The translations under genes and the position numbers were made by a program. Shown piece after piece: positions 1 to 7,048 of a stretch of DNA of 20,057 nucleotides. Position 1 is the stretch's first letter. Every line of letters begins with the position of its first letter. Where the stretch lies: contig CAZITV010000026.1 of the NCBI GenBank assembly GCA_964542255.1, forward strand, positions 1-20,057, in the 5' to 3' direction. A model generated the notes under the pieces. It saw nothing but the letters and a program-made list of their open reading frames with translations, had not been told where the DNA came from and searched no databases. The stretch comes from CAYMSF01 sp964542255. Lineage in GTDB: Bacteria > Verrucomicrobiota > Lentisphaeria > Victivallales > Victivallaceae.

Positions 1-60
1 CACTTAACTCATAACACGCAGCACTTAGCACTTAACTCATAACACGCAGCACTTAACACT
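1..60. repeat. 28-bp tandem direct repeat, about two copies
   Basis: Positions 1-28 and 29-56 are the same 28-bp unit, differing only at the last base (G versus A), and a partial third copy (CACTT) follows at 57-61. Each unit itself carries the heptamer CACTTA[AG] at both ends. The array touches the window edge, so the true copy number is unknown. It lies downstream of the stop codon of the first gene and shows no coding sense. It looks like a minisatellite or VNTR. It is not CRISPR-like, because there are no unique spacers. Confidence 0.85.
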
Positions 61-65
61 TCCGC

Positions 66-731
66 TTACGGTGTGGTACTGGTATTGGTGGTATTTGCTT
101 TCTTTATTTGTTCTAAATTTTCTTTATGCTGGATTTTTAGCTGATCTTTGAATTTTTCTTTTTCATCTTTTGTGATAATACCATCGGCTGAGGCTTTTTC
201 AATGGCTGCTTTATTTTCTTCGCGCTGCGTGGCATAATGTGAGTCATTTTTTGCCCAGCGTTCCTGAAGTTCTTTGATTTTTGCGGCTTTTGCTTCAGCA
301 GTGGCGTCGCAGGCGTTGATTCTACTGACTATTTCCTCACGTTTACTTTTTACGTATTGCTGTATTTCATTGTGGAGCTTTTCAAAAAATTCTTTATTTT
401 CACTCGTCTGCTGATTGGTGTGCAGTTTGATTAATGCTTCTTTTTCTTGAGCGTTTTTGCCTTCAAGTGTGGCTTTGAAAGCTTCATTCTCAGCCTCTTG
501 CATCTTGATGTGCGCGAGGGCGGCATCACGGTGTTTTTGCATTTCCTTGCGCAATCCATCAAGATATTCCTGCCGAACCTGAGCTTCCCGGTCGAGGATA
601 TTGCCGGTGACGGCGGGCTTGGCCTCAGATTTTGCTTCTGGTTTGGCTGCAGATTTGTCTTGAGCACAGATATTGCTGAATGCGGCAAATAATACTGCTG
701 CGGCGATGATACCAATCAGTTTTCCTGGCAT
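66..731 (-). CDS. Secreted charged coiled-coil protein, paralog of the next gene
   Basis: I do not recognise a named family. Residues 1-23 form a signal peptide (Lys4, hydrophobic core, likely cut after Ala23 in ICA-QD), so the mature protein should be periplasmic or secreted. Residues 26-42 are a low-complexity Ala/Lys/Pro/Glu linker. From about 50 to 215 the protein is almost purely helical and rich in Lys, Glu and Gln, with no aromatic-rich core, suggesting an extended coiled coil. It shares ENEAF-ATLEGK, KIKELQ-WA-ND and QREENK with the 218-aa protein encoded upstream at 803-1459, so the two are tandem duplicates. A degenerate EF-hand-like stretch (ADGIITKDEKE) lies near residue 185. The GAGG ribosome site 6 nt before the ATG supports the start. 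Possible roles are a chaperone-like or envelope-stress protein, but nothing in the sequence settles this. Confidence 0.8.
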   Translation of the reverse strand: MPGKLIGIIAAAVLFAAFSNICAQDKSAAKPEAKSEAKPAVTGNILDREAQVRQEYLDGLRKEMQKHRDAALAHIKMQEAENEAFKATLEGKNAQEKEALIKLHTNQQTSENKEFFEKLHNEIQQYVKSKREEIVSRINACDATAEAKAAKIKELQERWAKNDSHYATQREENKAAIEKASADGIITKDEKEKFKDQLKIQHKENLEQIKKANTTNTSTTP

Positions 732-769
732 AGCGTACCTCGTAACGTTATAGATGTTTAAATATTAAT

Positions 770-788
770 GGACGGCGTAAAACCGCCC
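770..788 (-). terminator. Possible weak hairpin terminator between the two paralogs
   Basis: On the minus strand GGGCGG (788-783) can pair with CCGTCC (775-770) across a 7-nt loop, with one G-U pair. It is followed by AT-rich sequence but no real T-run. It sits in the 71-bp gap between the stop of the upstream paralog and the start of the downstream one. It may be an attenuating hairpin rather than a full terminator. Confidence 0.25.
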
Positions 789-802
789 ACTAATATTATA
801 CT

Positions 803-1459
803 TCATTTTGTGGTATTTGCCACTGGTGCAGTGTCAGCAGAGCTGGAATTTTCCTGAGGTTTATCTTTTTTGCGGTGTTCTTTGCGGTAATCCTGATTTT
901 CTTTGCGCTGCTGTTTGCGCTGTTCCTTGATTTGCTCTTTGTCTTCCTTGGAAACCTTGCCATCAGCGCCGACTTTATCTATCATATTTTTATTTTCTTC
1001 GCGCTGTTTGGTCATGCGGGCATCGTTCTCTGCCCACTTATCTTGAAGTTCTTTTATTTTCGTGGACTTGGCATCTTCAGGCATATTGCTGCTTTTAATC
1101 TGCTGGACTGCTTCATCGCGCATTTTGCCCATCAATTCCTTATTTTCTGCCATTTGCTTATTCCGGTGCTGTTGAATCAACGCCTTCTTTTCTTCCGGAG
1201 TTTTGCCCTCTAATGTGGCTCTAAAAGCTTCATTTTCTGATTTCTGCTGTTCCATGTGGGCTTGCATGGCAGCCTTGTGTTTTTCCATAAATTCTTTGTT
1301 GCCGCAGGCAAATTCAGGTTTCTGCCGCTGACCTTTTTGCCATTTTTTAGCGTTAGCCGGGGCGGCGGATTCTTGACTGGTCTGGTCTTCAGCATAAATG
1401 CTGCCAATAGTTACGATTGCGGTTGCGACGGCGACGGCGCCAATAAATCTTTGTTTCAT
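803..1459 (-). CDS. Secreted charged coiled-coil protein, paralog of the preceding entry
   Basis: An unrecognised secreted protein of 218 aa. Residues 1-23 are a signal peptide, with likely cleavage after Ala23 (IYA-ED). Residues 24-45 are a low-complexity linker. Residues about 50-200 are Lys/Glu/Gln-rich helix with many Met residues. The protein aligns along its length with the 221-aa neighbour, including the half EF-hand-like GADGKVSKEDKEQ near residue 165, where the usual first and third Asp ligands are missing, so calcium binding is doubtful. The tail (about 180-218) is strongly basic and then Ser/Ala/Thr-rich. A single Cys (Cys52) lies near the start of the mature chain. A GAGG site 8 nt before the ATG supports the start. 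The two genes lie in tandem with a 71-bp gap. The function is unknown. Confidence 0.8.
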   Translation of the reverse strand: MKQRFIGAVAVATAIVTIGSIYAEDQTSQESAAPANAKKWQKGQRQKPEFACGNKEFMEKHKAAMQAHMEQQKSENEAFRATLEGKTPEEKKALIQQHRNKQMAENKELMGKMRDEAVQQIKSSNMPEDAKSTKIKELQDKWAENDARMTKQREENKNMIDKVGADGKVSKEDKEQIKEQRKQQRKENQDYRKEHRKKDKPQENSSSADTAPVANTTK

Positions 1460-1593
1460 TGCTATTACCTCATTATGCGGTTACATTGGTATCATTCTGA
1501 AAACACGACAACATCATAACGCATGCATTGTTTAAATATTGTCAGTATTGGCCAAAAATCAGTAAAATAATTTTCCCGCGAATATAATTAATA

Positions 1594-2748
1594 CTATTTG
1601 ATTGCAGGTGCGGATTTAACTTTCAGTTTTTCTAATTCGCGCCGGCTTTTAAAATCTTCTTTAGTAATGCCCAGAATTGAATAGATGACCGGTTCGCGTC
1701 CGGTGATAATGGCAAATTCAGCACTTGAGCCAAGTTTTAATGTCCGCCCTTCTACATCAATAATAATTTCTACCGGATATTTTTGCACATTGGTGGTTTT
1801 ATCATCTATCGGAACATCGTAAATACGGTCAACTTTGCCAAAAAAATTGCCAAATTCAAGCCGGTTGAAAACACCGCTGGAGATACGTACCAGTTGACCT
1901 GGCCGCACTTTTCTAATTACGCCTTCTTCAACATACGCGAGACCTTTCAGCAGGCTGCCAGTCGCCATCATCACCGCAATTTTCCCTTTTTCTACATACA
2001 TTGTTGATTTACACGGCATACCAACGATCCGGCCGGCACTGGGAGCAATAATTTTACATTCAGCGATATGTTTTGCCGCCAAATCGCGTACTGCCCGCCG
2101 TCCATCCAGTCTGGCCTGTACCAAGTCAATATCGCGGTTGGCTTTTTCAATATATTTATCACCAATGCCGCTTTGAACTTTGCGGAGGTTTTCGGTGGCG
2201 CGTGCCAGTTCGGCCTGGGCTTGAATATTTTCTATTTCGGTGGTTTCAAAATCTTTTTGCGAGATGGCGTTCAGCTTGTAAAGTTTTTTATAGCGTTCAA
2301 GCCGGTCGGATGTTTTTACAGCTTTTTGCTGGCATTCACTTAAATTGGTATCGGCGTACCAGAGTTCTTTCGGTAGCGGATTACGTGATAAAACGGCAAG
2401 TTCAACTTTTTTTACTTCACGTTCCGCTTCCAGTTCCTTTAGTGCGGAATTGGCGTTAACGTGTTCCTCTTCATACAGAATTGAATCAATGACCGCAATA
2501 ACATCGCCTTGTTTGACATCATCGCCCTCTTGAAAATTCAGTTTTATAATTCGTCCATCAACGTGTCCGACAATATCGCTGTGGCGTTCCGACATTATTT
2601 TGCCATCGGCATAGATGACATCTTCTATCTCAATCAAAAACAGGGAAATACCGCCTGAAATCAGCAGCAGTGCCACAATAATGCCAAAAATAGCAATAAA
2701 ACGAAAACGCCAACTTAGTTTAAATTTATGATTAGGACGCCTGCCCAT
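1594..2748 (-). CDS. HlyD-family membrane fusion (adaptor) protein
   Basis: This is the periplasmic adaptor of an export system. Residues 1-16 are a basic cytoplasmic tail and residues 18-40 a single membrane anchor. A biotinyl/lipoyl-like half-motif follows at about 55-92 (VDGRI...GDDVKQGDVIAVID). A long alpha-helical hairpin covers about 95-220, then the returning lipoyl half (CKIIAPSAGRIVGM) and a beta-barrel region to about 355. The 384-aa length is typical of the family. The start is fixed by AGGA 7 nt upstream, which overlaps the last codons of the ABC transporter gene; the two genes are only 2 nt apart and surely co-transcribed. No outer-membrane TolC-like gene is present here. The substrate cannot be told from sequence. 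Peptide/bacteriocin, polysaccharide or lipid export are all possible. Confidence 0.88.
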   Translation of the reverse strand: MGRRPNHKFKLSWRFRFIAIFGIIVALLLISGGISLFLIEIEDVIYADGKIMSERHSDIVGHVDGRIIKLNFQEGDDVKQGDVIAVIDSILYEEEHVNANSALKELEAEREVKKVELAVLSRNPLPKELWYADTNLSECQQKAVKTSDRLERYKKLYKLNAISQKDFETTEIENIQAQAELARATENLRKVQSGIGDKYIEKANRDIDLVQARLDGRRAVRDLAAKHIAECKIIAPSAGRIVGMPCKSTMYVEKGKIAVMMATGSLLKGLAYVEEGVIRKVRPGQLVRISSGVFNRLEFGNFFGKVDRIYDVPIDDKTTNVQKYPVEIIIDVEGRTLKLGSSAEFAIITGREPVIYSILGITKEDFKSRRELEKLKVKSAPAIK

Positions 2749-2750
2749 AG

Positions 2751-4538
2751 CTAATTCCTTTCTTCTGCGGCAACACCTGAATCAAAATCAGGTGTATCAA
2801 TATATTTATCTTGTTGTTCATTGAGTTGTGACGCGTATAATTCACGGTAAATACCTTCTTCCAGCAGCAGCTGTTCATGTTTGCCCTGTTGTGCTATCTT
2901 GCCGTCTTTTAACACAATGATGGTGTCAGCATCACGTACCGTAGCCAACCGGTGCGCGATAATAATCGCAGTACGGCCGCGAATGAGTTTCTCCAGTGCT
3001 TGTTGAACTACAGTTTCTTCAGCTGAATCCAGCGCTCCAGTAGGTTCATCCAGGATTAATATTGCCGGATTTTGCAGTATTGCCCGGGCAATCGCCAAAC
3101 GTTGTTTTTGACTGCTGGATAAAACTACCCCGTTTAAACCGCCCACTTCAGATTGAAATCCATGGGGCAGTGCCTTGATAAACTCAAGCGCATTGGCCTG
3201 TTTTGCTGCCTCGGCGACCTCATCGAATGTTGCCCCGGGCTTGCCAAAACGGATGTTTTCTTCAATTTTACCGCTGAACAGCAGTGATTCCTGGAGTACA
3301 ATTCCAACATTGCGGCGCAGTGACTCCAGTGCTAAATCGCGAATATCAATGCCGTCAATGAAGATATGACCGCTATTGGCTTCAAAAAAACGCATCAACA
3401 GGCTGGCGATGGTTGATTTGCCGGTACCGGATTGACCAACCAGCGCCACCCTGGTGCCTGCGGCAATTTCCAGTGAAAAAGAATTTAATACCATCTGATT
3501 GGCGGAATAATAGAATCTGACTTTATCGAAAGTAACATTACCTTTGGCCTGAGTCAACTTGATTGGATTGCTCTTTTCCTTGATATCCGGAACCGCATCC
3601 ATCAGTTTTAGCAGTCTTTCCGCACTAATGGCACCATTATTCAGTGCCGGTGCAAAGTTGGTCATTTGCGCAACCAAGCCGAAGAAAATCTGCATATAGG
3701 CGTAAAAAGCGATGAGTCCGCCAATGGTCATATGACCTTTGAAAACCATATAACCGCCGGCACCCAGCACCACCACGTGGGTATAAATTGCAATCTGGTC
3801 CATAATAATTGCCAGATAGGTATTGGTAATGGATAGATTTAATGACATATCCAGGCCGGGTTTAAGCATTTCTAAAAAATTGCGGTTGACCGCGCGTTCT
3901 TTGTTGAATGACTTGACGATTTTTACGCCTTGAATAACTTCGGCGAGATTTGCGGAAACCTCAGACATATGTTCGTGCAGTGCAATCTCTTTACGGTTCA
4001 TTATCCGTTTGAACTGTGAAAACACCAGGTAAACCGCCGGCAGCACTACGACGCAGATTAGCGACAGCAGCGGACTAAGTATAATCAACGCCACGGTAAC
4101 AAAAAATAAGGCGAATACGTTCGATGCCATTCCCATCAATACCGTTGTAATTGTTTCCTCCAGGGTGGAAACGTCATTCAGAATCGTCGAAATTAATTTT
4201 CCGGCGCGGTACTCCTGATAAAAACGCAGCGATAAGCTTTGAATGTGTTTGAATAAATTAATCCGCAGATCCAGCAGCATCCGCAATACCGGATATTGTG
4301 TGAAAAAACTACTGGCGTACCAGAAAAAAGCGCGAATCCAATACAACACCACAATCGCTGCAAGAAGAAAATAGAGCAGCCGTAAATCCGAACCGCTCAA
4401 TGCCTTGTCAATAATAATCTTAATAAACCAAGGCATCAACAGTCCCAGACAGGTACTGCAAATGTGAAAAACAATGCAAACCGCAATAAGTCCGCGGTAT
4501 GGTGTTACAAAACTGTACAATTCTTTATATTGAATCAT
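2751..4538 (-). CDS. ABC exporter, fused membrane and ATPase domains
   Basis: This is a type-I exporter half-transporter of MsbA/LmrA/HlyB style, expected to dimerise in the inner membrane. The first 310 residues form the six-helix membrane domain and residues about 330-570 the ATPase domain. Walker A is GQSGTGKST at 368-376, the Q-loop lies in GIVLQES, Walker B ends in Asp497 with catalytic Glu498, and the switch His lies in IIAHR. The signature motif reads LSSSQ (473-477) instead of LSGGQ, which is unusual because both Gly residues are replaced by Ser. There is no N-terminal C39 peptidase domain, so a leader-cleaving bacteriocin exporter is unlikely. The downstream HlyD-family gene is its probable adaptor. 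The weak ribosome site (AGG, 5 nt before the ATG) and 309-bp upstream gap suggest it heads its own transcript. Confidence 0.92.
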   Translation of the reverse strand: MIQYKELYSFVTPYRGLIAVCIVFHICSTCLGLLMPWFIKIIIDKALSGSDLRLLYFLLAAIVVLYWIRAFFWYASSFFTQYPVLRMLLDLRINLFKHIQSLSLRFYQEYRAGKLISTILNDVSTLEETITTVLMGMASNVFALFFVTVALIILSPLLSLICVVVLPAVYLVFSQFKRIMNRKEIALHEHMSEVSANLAEVIQGVKIVKSFNKERAVNRNFLEMLKPGLDMSLNLSITNTYLAIIMDQIAIYTHVVVLGAGGYMVFKGHMTIGGLIAFYAYMQIFFGLVAQMTNFAPALNNGAISAERLLKLMDAVPDIKEKSNPIKLTQAKGNVTFDKVRFYYSANQMVLNSFSLEIAAGTRVALVGQSGTGKSTIASLLMRFFEANSGHIFIDGIDIRDLALESLRRNVGIVLQESLLFSGKIEENIRFGKPGATFDEVAEAAKQANALEFIKALPHGFQSEVGGLNGVVLSSSQKQRLAIARAILQNPAILILDEPTGALDSAEETVVQQALEKLIRGRTAIIIAHRLATVRDADTIIVLKDGKIAQQGKHEQLLLEEGIYRELYASQLNEQQDKYIDTPDFDSGVAAEERN

Positions 4539-4847
4539 CTTAGCCTGCTATTTTTGAAATGCAAAAAGTCAGTTTAAGCTTATTCTGAATGCCGCTCGAA
4601 AGAGTGCAATTTAATTGCGGCAAAGTTATTATGAGTTTATTGGGCAATAGCTTCATCCCCAGAAATTTACACCGCACCACGGTTTATAGCCAAAAATTAT
4701 GGCAAATTTCTAATCGTTTTCGTCGATGACAGTTCGCAAATTGATATAATCTATCATTTTAGACTATTTTTTCAACAAGCAACCGAATTAATATTTACTG
4801 TAAATGGGAGGCAGGCAGACGGAAATTGCCGGGTGTAGCGCGCGGGT
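4539..4847. other. Non-coding gap of 309 bp
   Basis: This AT-rich spacer lies between the S41-like gene and the ABC exporter gene, both on the minus strand. I see no convincing gene. It holds a short dyad (GCAAT-TTA-ATTGC, 4606-4618) and a possible minus-strand promoter, listed separately. No clear terminator hairpin with a T-run follows the S41-like gene. Confidence 0.6.
4746..4775 (-). promoter_or_regulatory. Possible sigma70-type promoter for the ABC exporter operon
   Basis: On the minus strand TTGAAA (4775-4770) is followed after 18 nt by GATTAT (4751-4746), a 4/6 match to the -10 consensus. This would give a leader of about 200 nt before the exporter ATG. In such AT-rich DNA a chance match is easy, so support is modest. 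Confidence 0.25.
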
Positions 4848-5729
4848 CTATTTTTTCTTGTTGTTGAAGGTTTTCAGGCTGATAAGCATATCAGCGGCCT
4901 TCATTACGCATTGGTCTTCAGCGGTGGCGTTGATAACTGCGCTGCCGCCGGCCGGTGTTTCCATTAACGGGGTAACTGGAGAGAGAGGAATATGCTTCTG
5001 AGCTGGAGGAATTACCGGGATGAGTAAGCTGGAATTATCACTCAATTTGACCACTTCAGGCTGAAACGGATTGCCGGCAGTAGCTTCACCCATACTTAAA
5101 ATATTGGTCGATTTTGCGGCAGTCCAAGCGATAACTTCTGCGGAACCGGTAGTGTTTGCACTTGTTAGCACTGCCGCGCGCGGGCATTTGCCATTGTCGG
5201 CAGCACTGTTGTTATTGATGATTTTGGCAATAATTGTGTCGGCATTGTTAACATTAAACCCCTTGCAGTGACGGATATCAAGAATTACGCCGCAGGTATC
5301 GGAGGACAGTTTGCTGAAAGCGGTCAGCGCCGCAGTGCAGTCGGTATCATTCATCGAATCCAGCCGCAAATAGCAGATTTTGCCATCACGCAGCATTACC
5401 GCCGGGTGTATCTTTGCTTGAGCTGCGGCTTCGCAGGCGATGGTGGCGCCGTCTTTGCAGTTAGCCGGAGCGTAGCCAAGATTGTTGCCGGCAGATTTTA
5501 AAATAGCTTCAATTATTTTATCCTGTGCCGTGGTATTGTCCGCAAAATTCTCCGGCAGCATTTTCTTTTGTTTTAAAATTTCAAATACTGCCTGTATTTT
5601 TGCCTGGAAAGGGCTGACGTTGTTGATGATAAGCTGAGGTTCAATTTTGCTGATGTCGGAGGTTTTTTCCAATCCTGATGCGGTAATAACAACAGACATT
5701 ACGCAAATGAGACTCAGAATAATTTTCAT
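4848..5729 (-). CDS. Secreted S41-peptidase-like protein, catalytic residues missing
   Basis: A 293-aa protein with a signal peptide (residues 1-18). Its second half matches the peptidase core of C-terminal processing proteases (family S41). VILDIRHCKG at 148-157 corresponds to the ILDLR-N-GG element, VLTSANTTGSAEVIA at 187-201 to the nucleophile segment, and GEATAGN at 214-220 to the GE-T-GK segment. Gapless alignment with E. coli Prc/Tsp puts Gly195 at the catalytic Ser and Asn220 at the catalytic Lys, so proteolysis by the usual dyad looks impossible. No PDZ domain is visible, and the N-terminal 40-110 region is not recognisable. The ATG lies 2 nt after the purE stop, and its GGAAA ribosome site lies inside the last purE codons, so it is translationally coupled to purE. 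It is probably a binding or scaffold pseudoprotease; the role is unknown. Confidence 0.65.
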   Translation of the reverse strand: MKIILSLICVMSVVITASGLEKTSDISKIEPQLIINNVSPFQAKIQAVFEILKQKKMLPENFADNTTAQDKIIEAILKSAGNNLGYAPANCKDGATIACEAAAQAKIHPAVMLRDGKICYLRLDSMNDTDCTAALTAFSKLSSDTCGVILDIRHCKGFNVNNADTIIAKIINNNSAADNGKCPRAAVLTSANTTGSAEVIAWTAAKSTNILSMGEATAGNPFQPEVVKLSDNSSLLIPVIPPAQKHIPLSPVTPLMETPAGGSAVINATAEDQCVMKAADMLISLKTFNNKKK

Positions 5730-5731
5730 GA

Positions 5732-6259
5732 CTATTTTCCAGCGTTTAAAGTATTTTGCAATTCCAAATCAGCTTTGACCACCTGTGCAGTTTGTTCTTC
5801 ACGGAAAGCTTTTAACCGTTTGGTTAATTCAGGGCAGGAAAGTGCGAGAATAGCCGCAGCATACAGCGCGGCATTTTTGGCGCCGGCCTTACCAACGGTA
5901 ACTGCGGCGACAGGAATTCCCGGAGGCATTTGCACGGTTGATAACAGTGAATCAAGACCGTTGAACGGTTCGCTGGCAACGGGCAGGCCGATTACCGGCA
6001 GAATGGTATGTGCCGCGACAACACCGCCCAAATGAGCTGCCATGCCGGCCGCGCAGATAATCACCTTGATACCGCTGGCCTCGGCTGCGGTGGCGAAACT
6101 CACTGCTGCTTCGGGAGAACGGTGCGCTGACATTACTCTGGCGGTATAACCGATGCCGAGCTGGTCAAGAATTTTGAACGTATCCTGCAAAATCGTTAAA
6201 TCGCTTTTGCTTCCCATCATGATGGCGACTTTAGTCTCATGACAAGTACATTGACTCAT
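5732..6259 (-). CDS. purE: N5-carboxyaminoimidazole ribonucleotide mutase
   Basis: Class I PurE, which converts N5-CAIR to CAIR in de novo purine synthesis in the cytoplasm. Counting from the chosen start, the phosphate/substrate loop GSKSD is at 16-20, SAHRSP at 44-49 contains the catalytic His46, and AGMAAHLGG is at 71-79. The 175-aa length fits. An in-frame ATG two codons upstream (6265) is possible, but GGAG lies only 1 nt from it and 7 nt from the ATG at 6259, so 6259 is preferred. No purK is adjacent. The gene is followed immediately by the S41-like gene, an odd partner. Its upstream region holds a palindromic element, so the promoter must lie in or beyond it. Confidence 0.95.
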   Translation of the reverse strand: MSQCTCHETKVAIMMGSKSDLTILQDTFKILDQLGIGYTARVMSAHRSPEAAVSFATAAEASGIKVIICAAGMAAHLGGVVAAHTILPVIGLPVASEPFNGLDSLLSTVQMPPGIPVAAVTVGKAGAKNAALYAAAILALSCPELTKRLKAFREEQTAQVVKADLELQNTLNAGK

Positions 6260-6294
6260 TTTCATACTCCATGAAATAAATTATAAATTAGAGC

Positions 6295-6448
6295 TAATTT
6301 CAAAACTCTTTTGAGATTTTTGCGTCTTTTTCGAGTTTTGGGCGACTTAAGCTAATCTTGCGCAACGCTGCTACGCTTAATTTCGCTTAAAATCGTCAAA
6401 AACTTCAAAAAACCTGCAAAACATCAATTCAAAATAGTTTTGCAATTA
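6295..6448. repeat. Near-palindromic element with terminal inverted repeats, MITE-like
   Basis: The two ends are inverted copies: the first 20 bases from 6295 and the reverse complement of the last 20 bases to 6448 differ at only 2 positions. Inner arms also pair imperfectly (about 6316-6350 with 6388-6425), and the centre near 6362-6371 is a near-perfect dyad (GCAACGCTGC against GCAGCGTTGC). The element is about 154 bp, has no ORF, and begins TA and ends TA, which could be a TA target duplication. As RNA it would fold into one long imperfect stem. It lies in the purE 5' region. A small non-autonomous transposable element is the best reading; a large regulatory hairpin is the alternative. Confidence 0.6.
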
Positions 6449-6475
6449 CCTCAATAGCGAAAACTTATGAGCTGT

Positions 6476-6481
6476 ATTATA
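6476..6481 (-). promoter_or_regulatory. Possible -10 box of the purE promoter
   Basis: A perfect TATAAT on the minus strand, about 217 nt upstream of the purE ATG. No good -35 hexamer is found at 16-18 nt upstream. If it is used, the transcript would run through the palindromic element before reaching purE. Confidence 0.3.
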
Positions 6482-6638
6482 AAAAGTAAGCGCTTCACAG
6501 TTTGCCAGAAACGGTGTGCCGGGCATGGTTTGCTGCAGCACACAAATTTGTTTCTATATATTCAGCTAACCCCGTGAAGTTAATTTCATTACAACTTCTA
6601 ATTTCAAAAGTATGGAACAAAACAGATCTGGCGAACAG

Positions 6639-6896
6639 TTATGCTTTATTTTGGATAGCGCTGATTACGTCTACTGGCTCGGTAGCGGCTGTTGCAGCGT
6701 TCTCCGTTCCGTATTCATAAGAGAGCTTATTTTCAGCAATTTCCAACAGCGCTACATCGAGATGATTATCCGAATCGCACTTTATCATTGGTCTGGCGCC
6801 GCGGGCGATCTGGTTTGCACGCTTTGAGGCGACAATACAGAGAACTTTAGGATCGGTAATAATCTTTTTTGCTCTTTCGAGATACTCGTTATTCAC
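6639..6896 (-). CDS. rpoZ: RNA polymerase omega subunit
   Basis: An 85-aa omega subunit, which helps assemble RNA polymerase by clamping beta-prime. The family core VASKRANQIARGARPMI lies at about 22-38, followed by DNHLDVALLEIAENKLSY at about 43-60, matching the VASKRARQI and ALREI-EGK signatures of omega. The last 25 residues are an Ala/Thr-rich variable tail. The start has a strong ribosome site (AAAGGTGA 4 nt before the ATG). gmk or spoT, frequent rpoZ neighbours in other bacteria, are absent. It stands alone, with gaps of more than 150 bp on both sides. Confidence 0.93.
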   Translation of the reverse strand: MNNEYLERAKKIITDPKVLCIVASKRANQIARGARPMIKCDSDNHLDVALLEIAENKLSYEYGTENAATAATEPVDVISAIQNKA

Positions 6897-6956
6897 CTTT
6901 CAGCTCCTTCAGGCTGCAATCGTTTCACAACGCAACCACGTTAAATTGTTTTAATA

Positions 6957-6976
6957 CGCGGCGGAACCGCGCCGCG
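6957..6976. promoter_or_regulatory. GC-rich hairpin upstream of rpoZ
   Basis: CGCGGCG (6957-6963) and CGCCGCG (6970-6976) are exact inverted copies separated by 6 nt, in otherwise AT-rich DNA. On the minus strand this lies about 60 nt before the rpoZ ATG and after the acyl-CoA dehydrogenase stop. No T-run follows, so it is more likely an rpoZ leader structure or a factor-dependent pause than a simple terminator. Confidence 0.45.
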
Positions 6977-6987
6977 CAAATCATAAC

Positions 6988-7032
6988 AAAAATCTGCCGG
7001 CTGTGTGTCTGCGGAAGAACGCAAGACCACAG
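6988..7032 (-). terminator. Possible terminator of the etf/acyl-CoA dehydrogenase operon
   Basis: On the minus strand, CTGTG-GTCT(T)GCG (7032 to about 7020) pairs with CGCAGAC-(A)-CACAG (about 7013-7001): about 12 pairs with two single-base bulges and a short TTCTT-type loop. A T5 run follows about 8 nt after the stem (6992-6988). It begins 17 nt after the dehydrogenase stop codon. The gap between stem and T-run makes it a weak intrinsic terminator. Confidence 0.4.
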
Positions 7033-7048
7033 TCAGCACGCTTAAATT

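Larger units (their letters stand above)
6266..6638. other. Non-coding gap of 373 bp between rpoZ and purE
   Basis: No gene is supported here. The gap holds the near-palindromic element at 6295-6448 and a good -10 box at 6476-6481. Between them and the rpoZ stop it has one short inverted repeat (GTGTGC...GCACAC, about 6514-6543) without a T-run. Confidence 0.6.

Noticed and set aside
1..60. CRISPR array
   Set aside because: The units are directly adjacent with no unique spacers, and no cas genes are present.
875..1213. Phe-rich open frame on the plus strand within the second secreted-protein gene
   Set aside because: Its apparent hydrophobicity is simply the reverse complement of Lys/Glu-rich codons; no ribosome site or homology is evident.
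6500..6560. Possible small RNA or tRNA downstream of rpoZ
   Set aside because: A short inverted repeat (GTGTGC/GCACAC) exists, but there is no cloverleaf, no T-run and no promoter-terminator pair.
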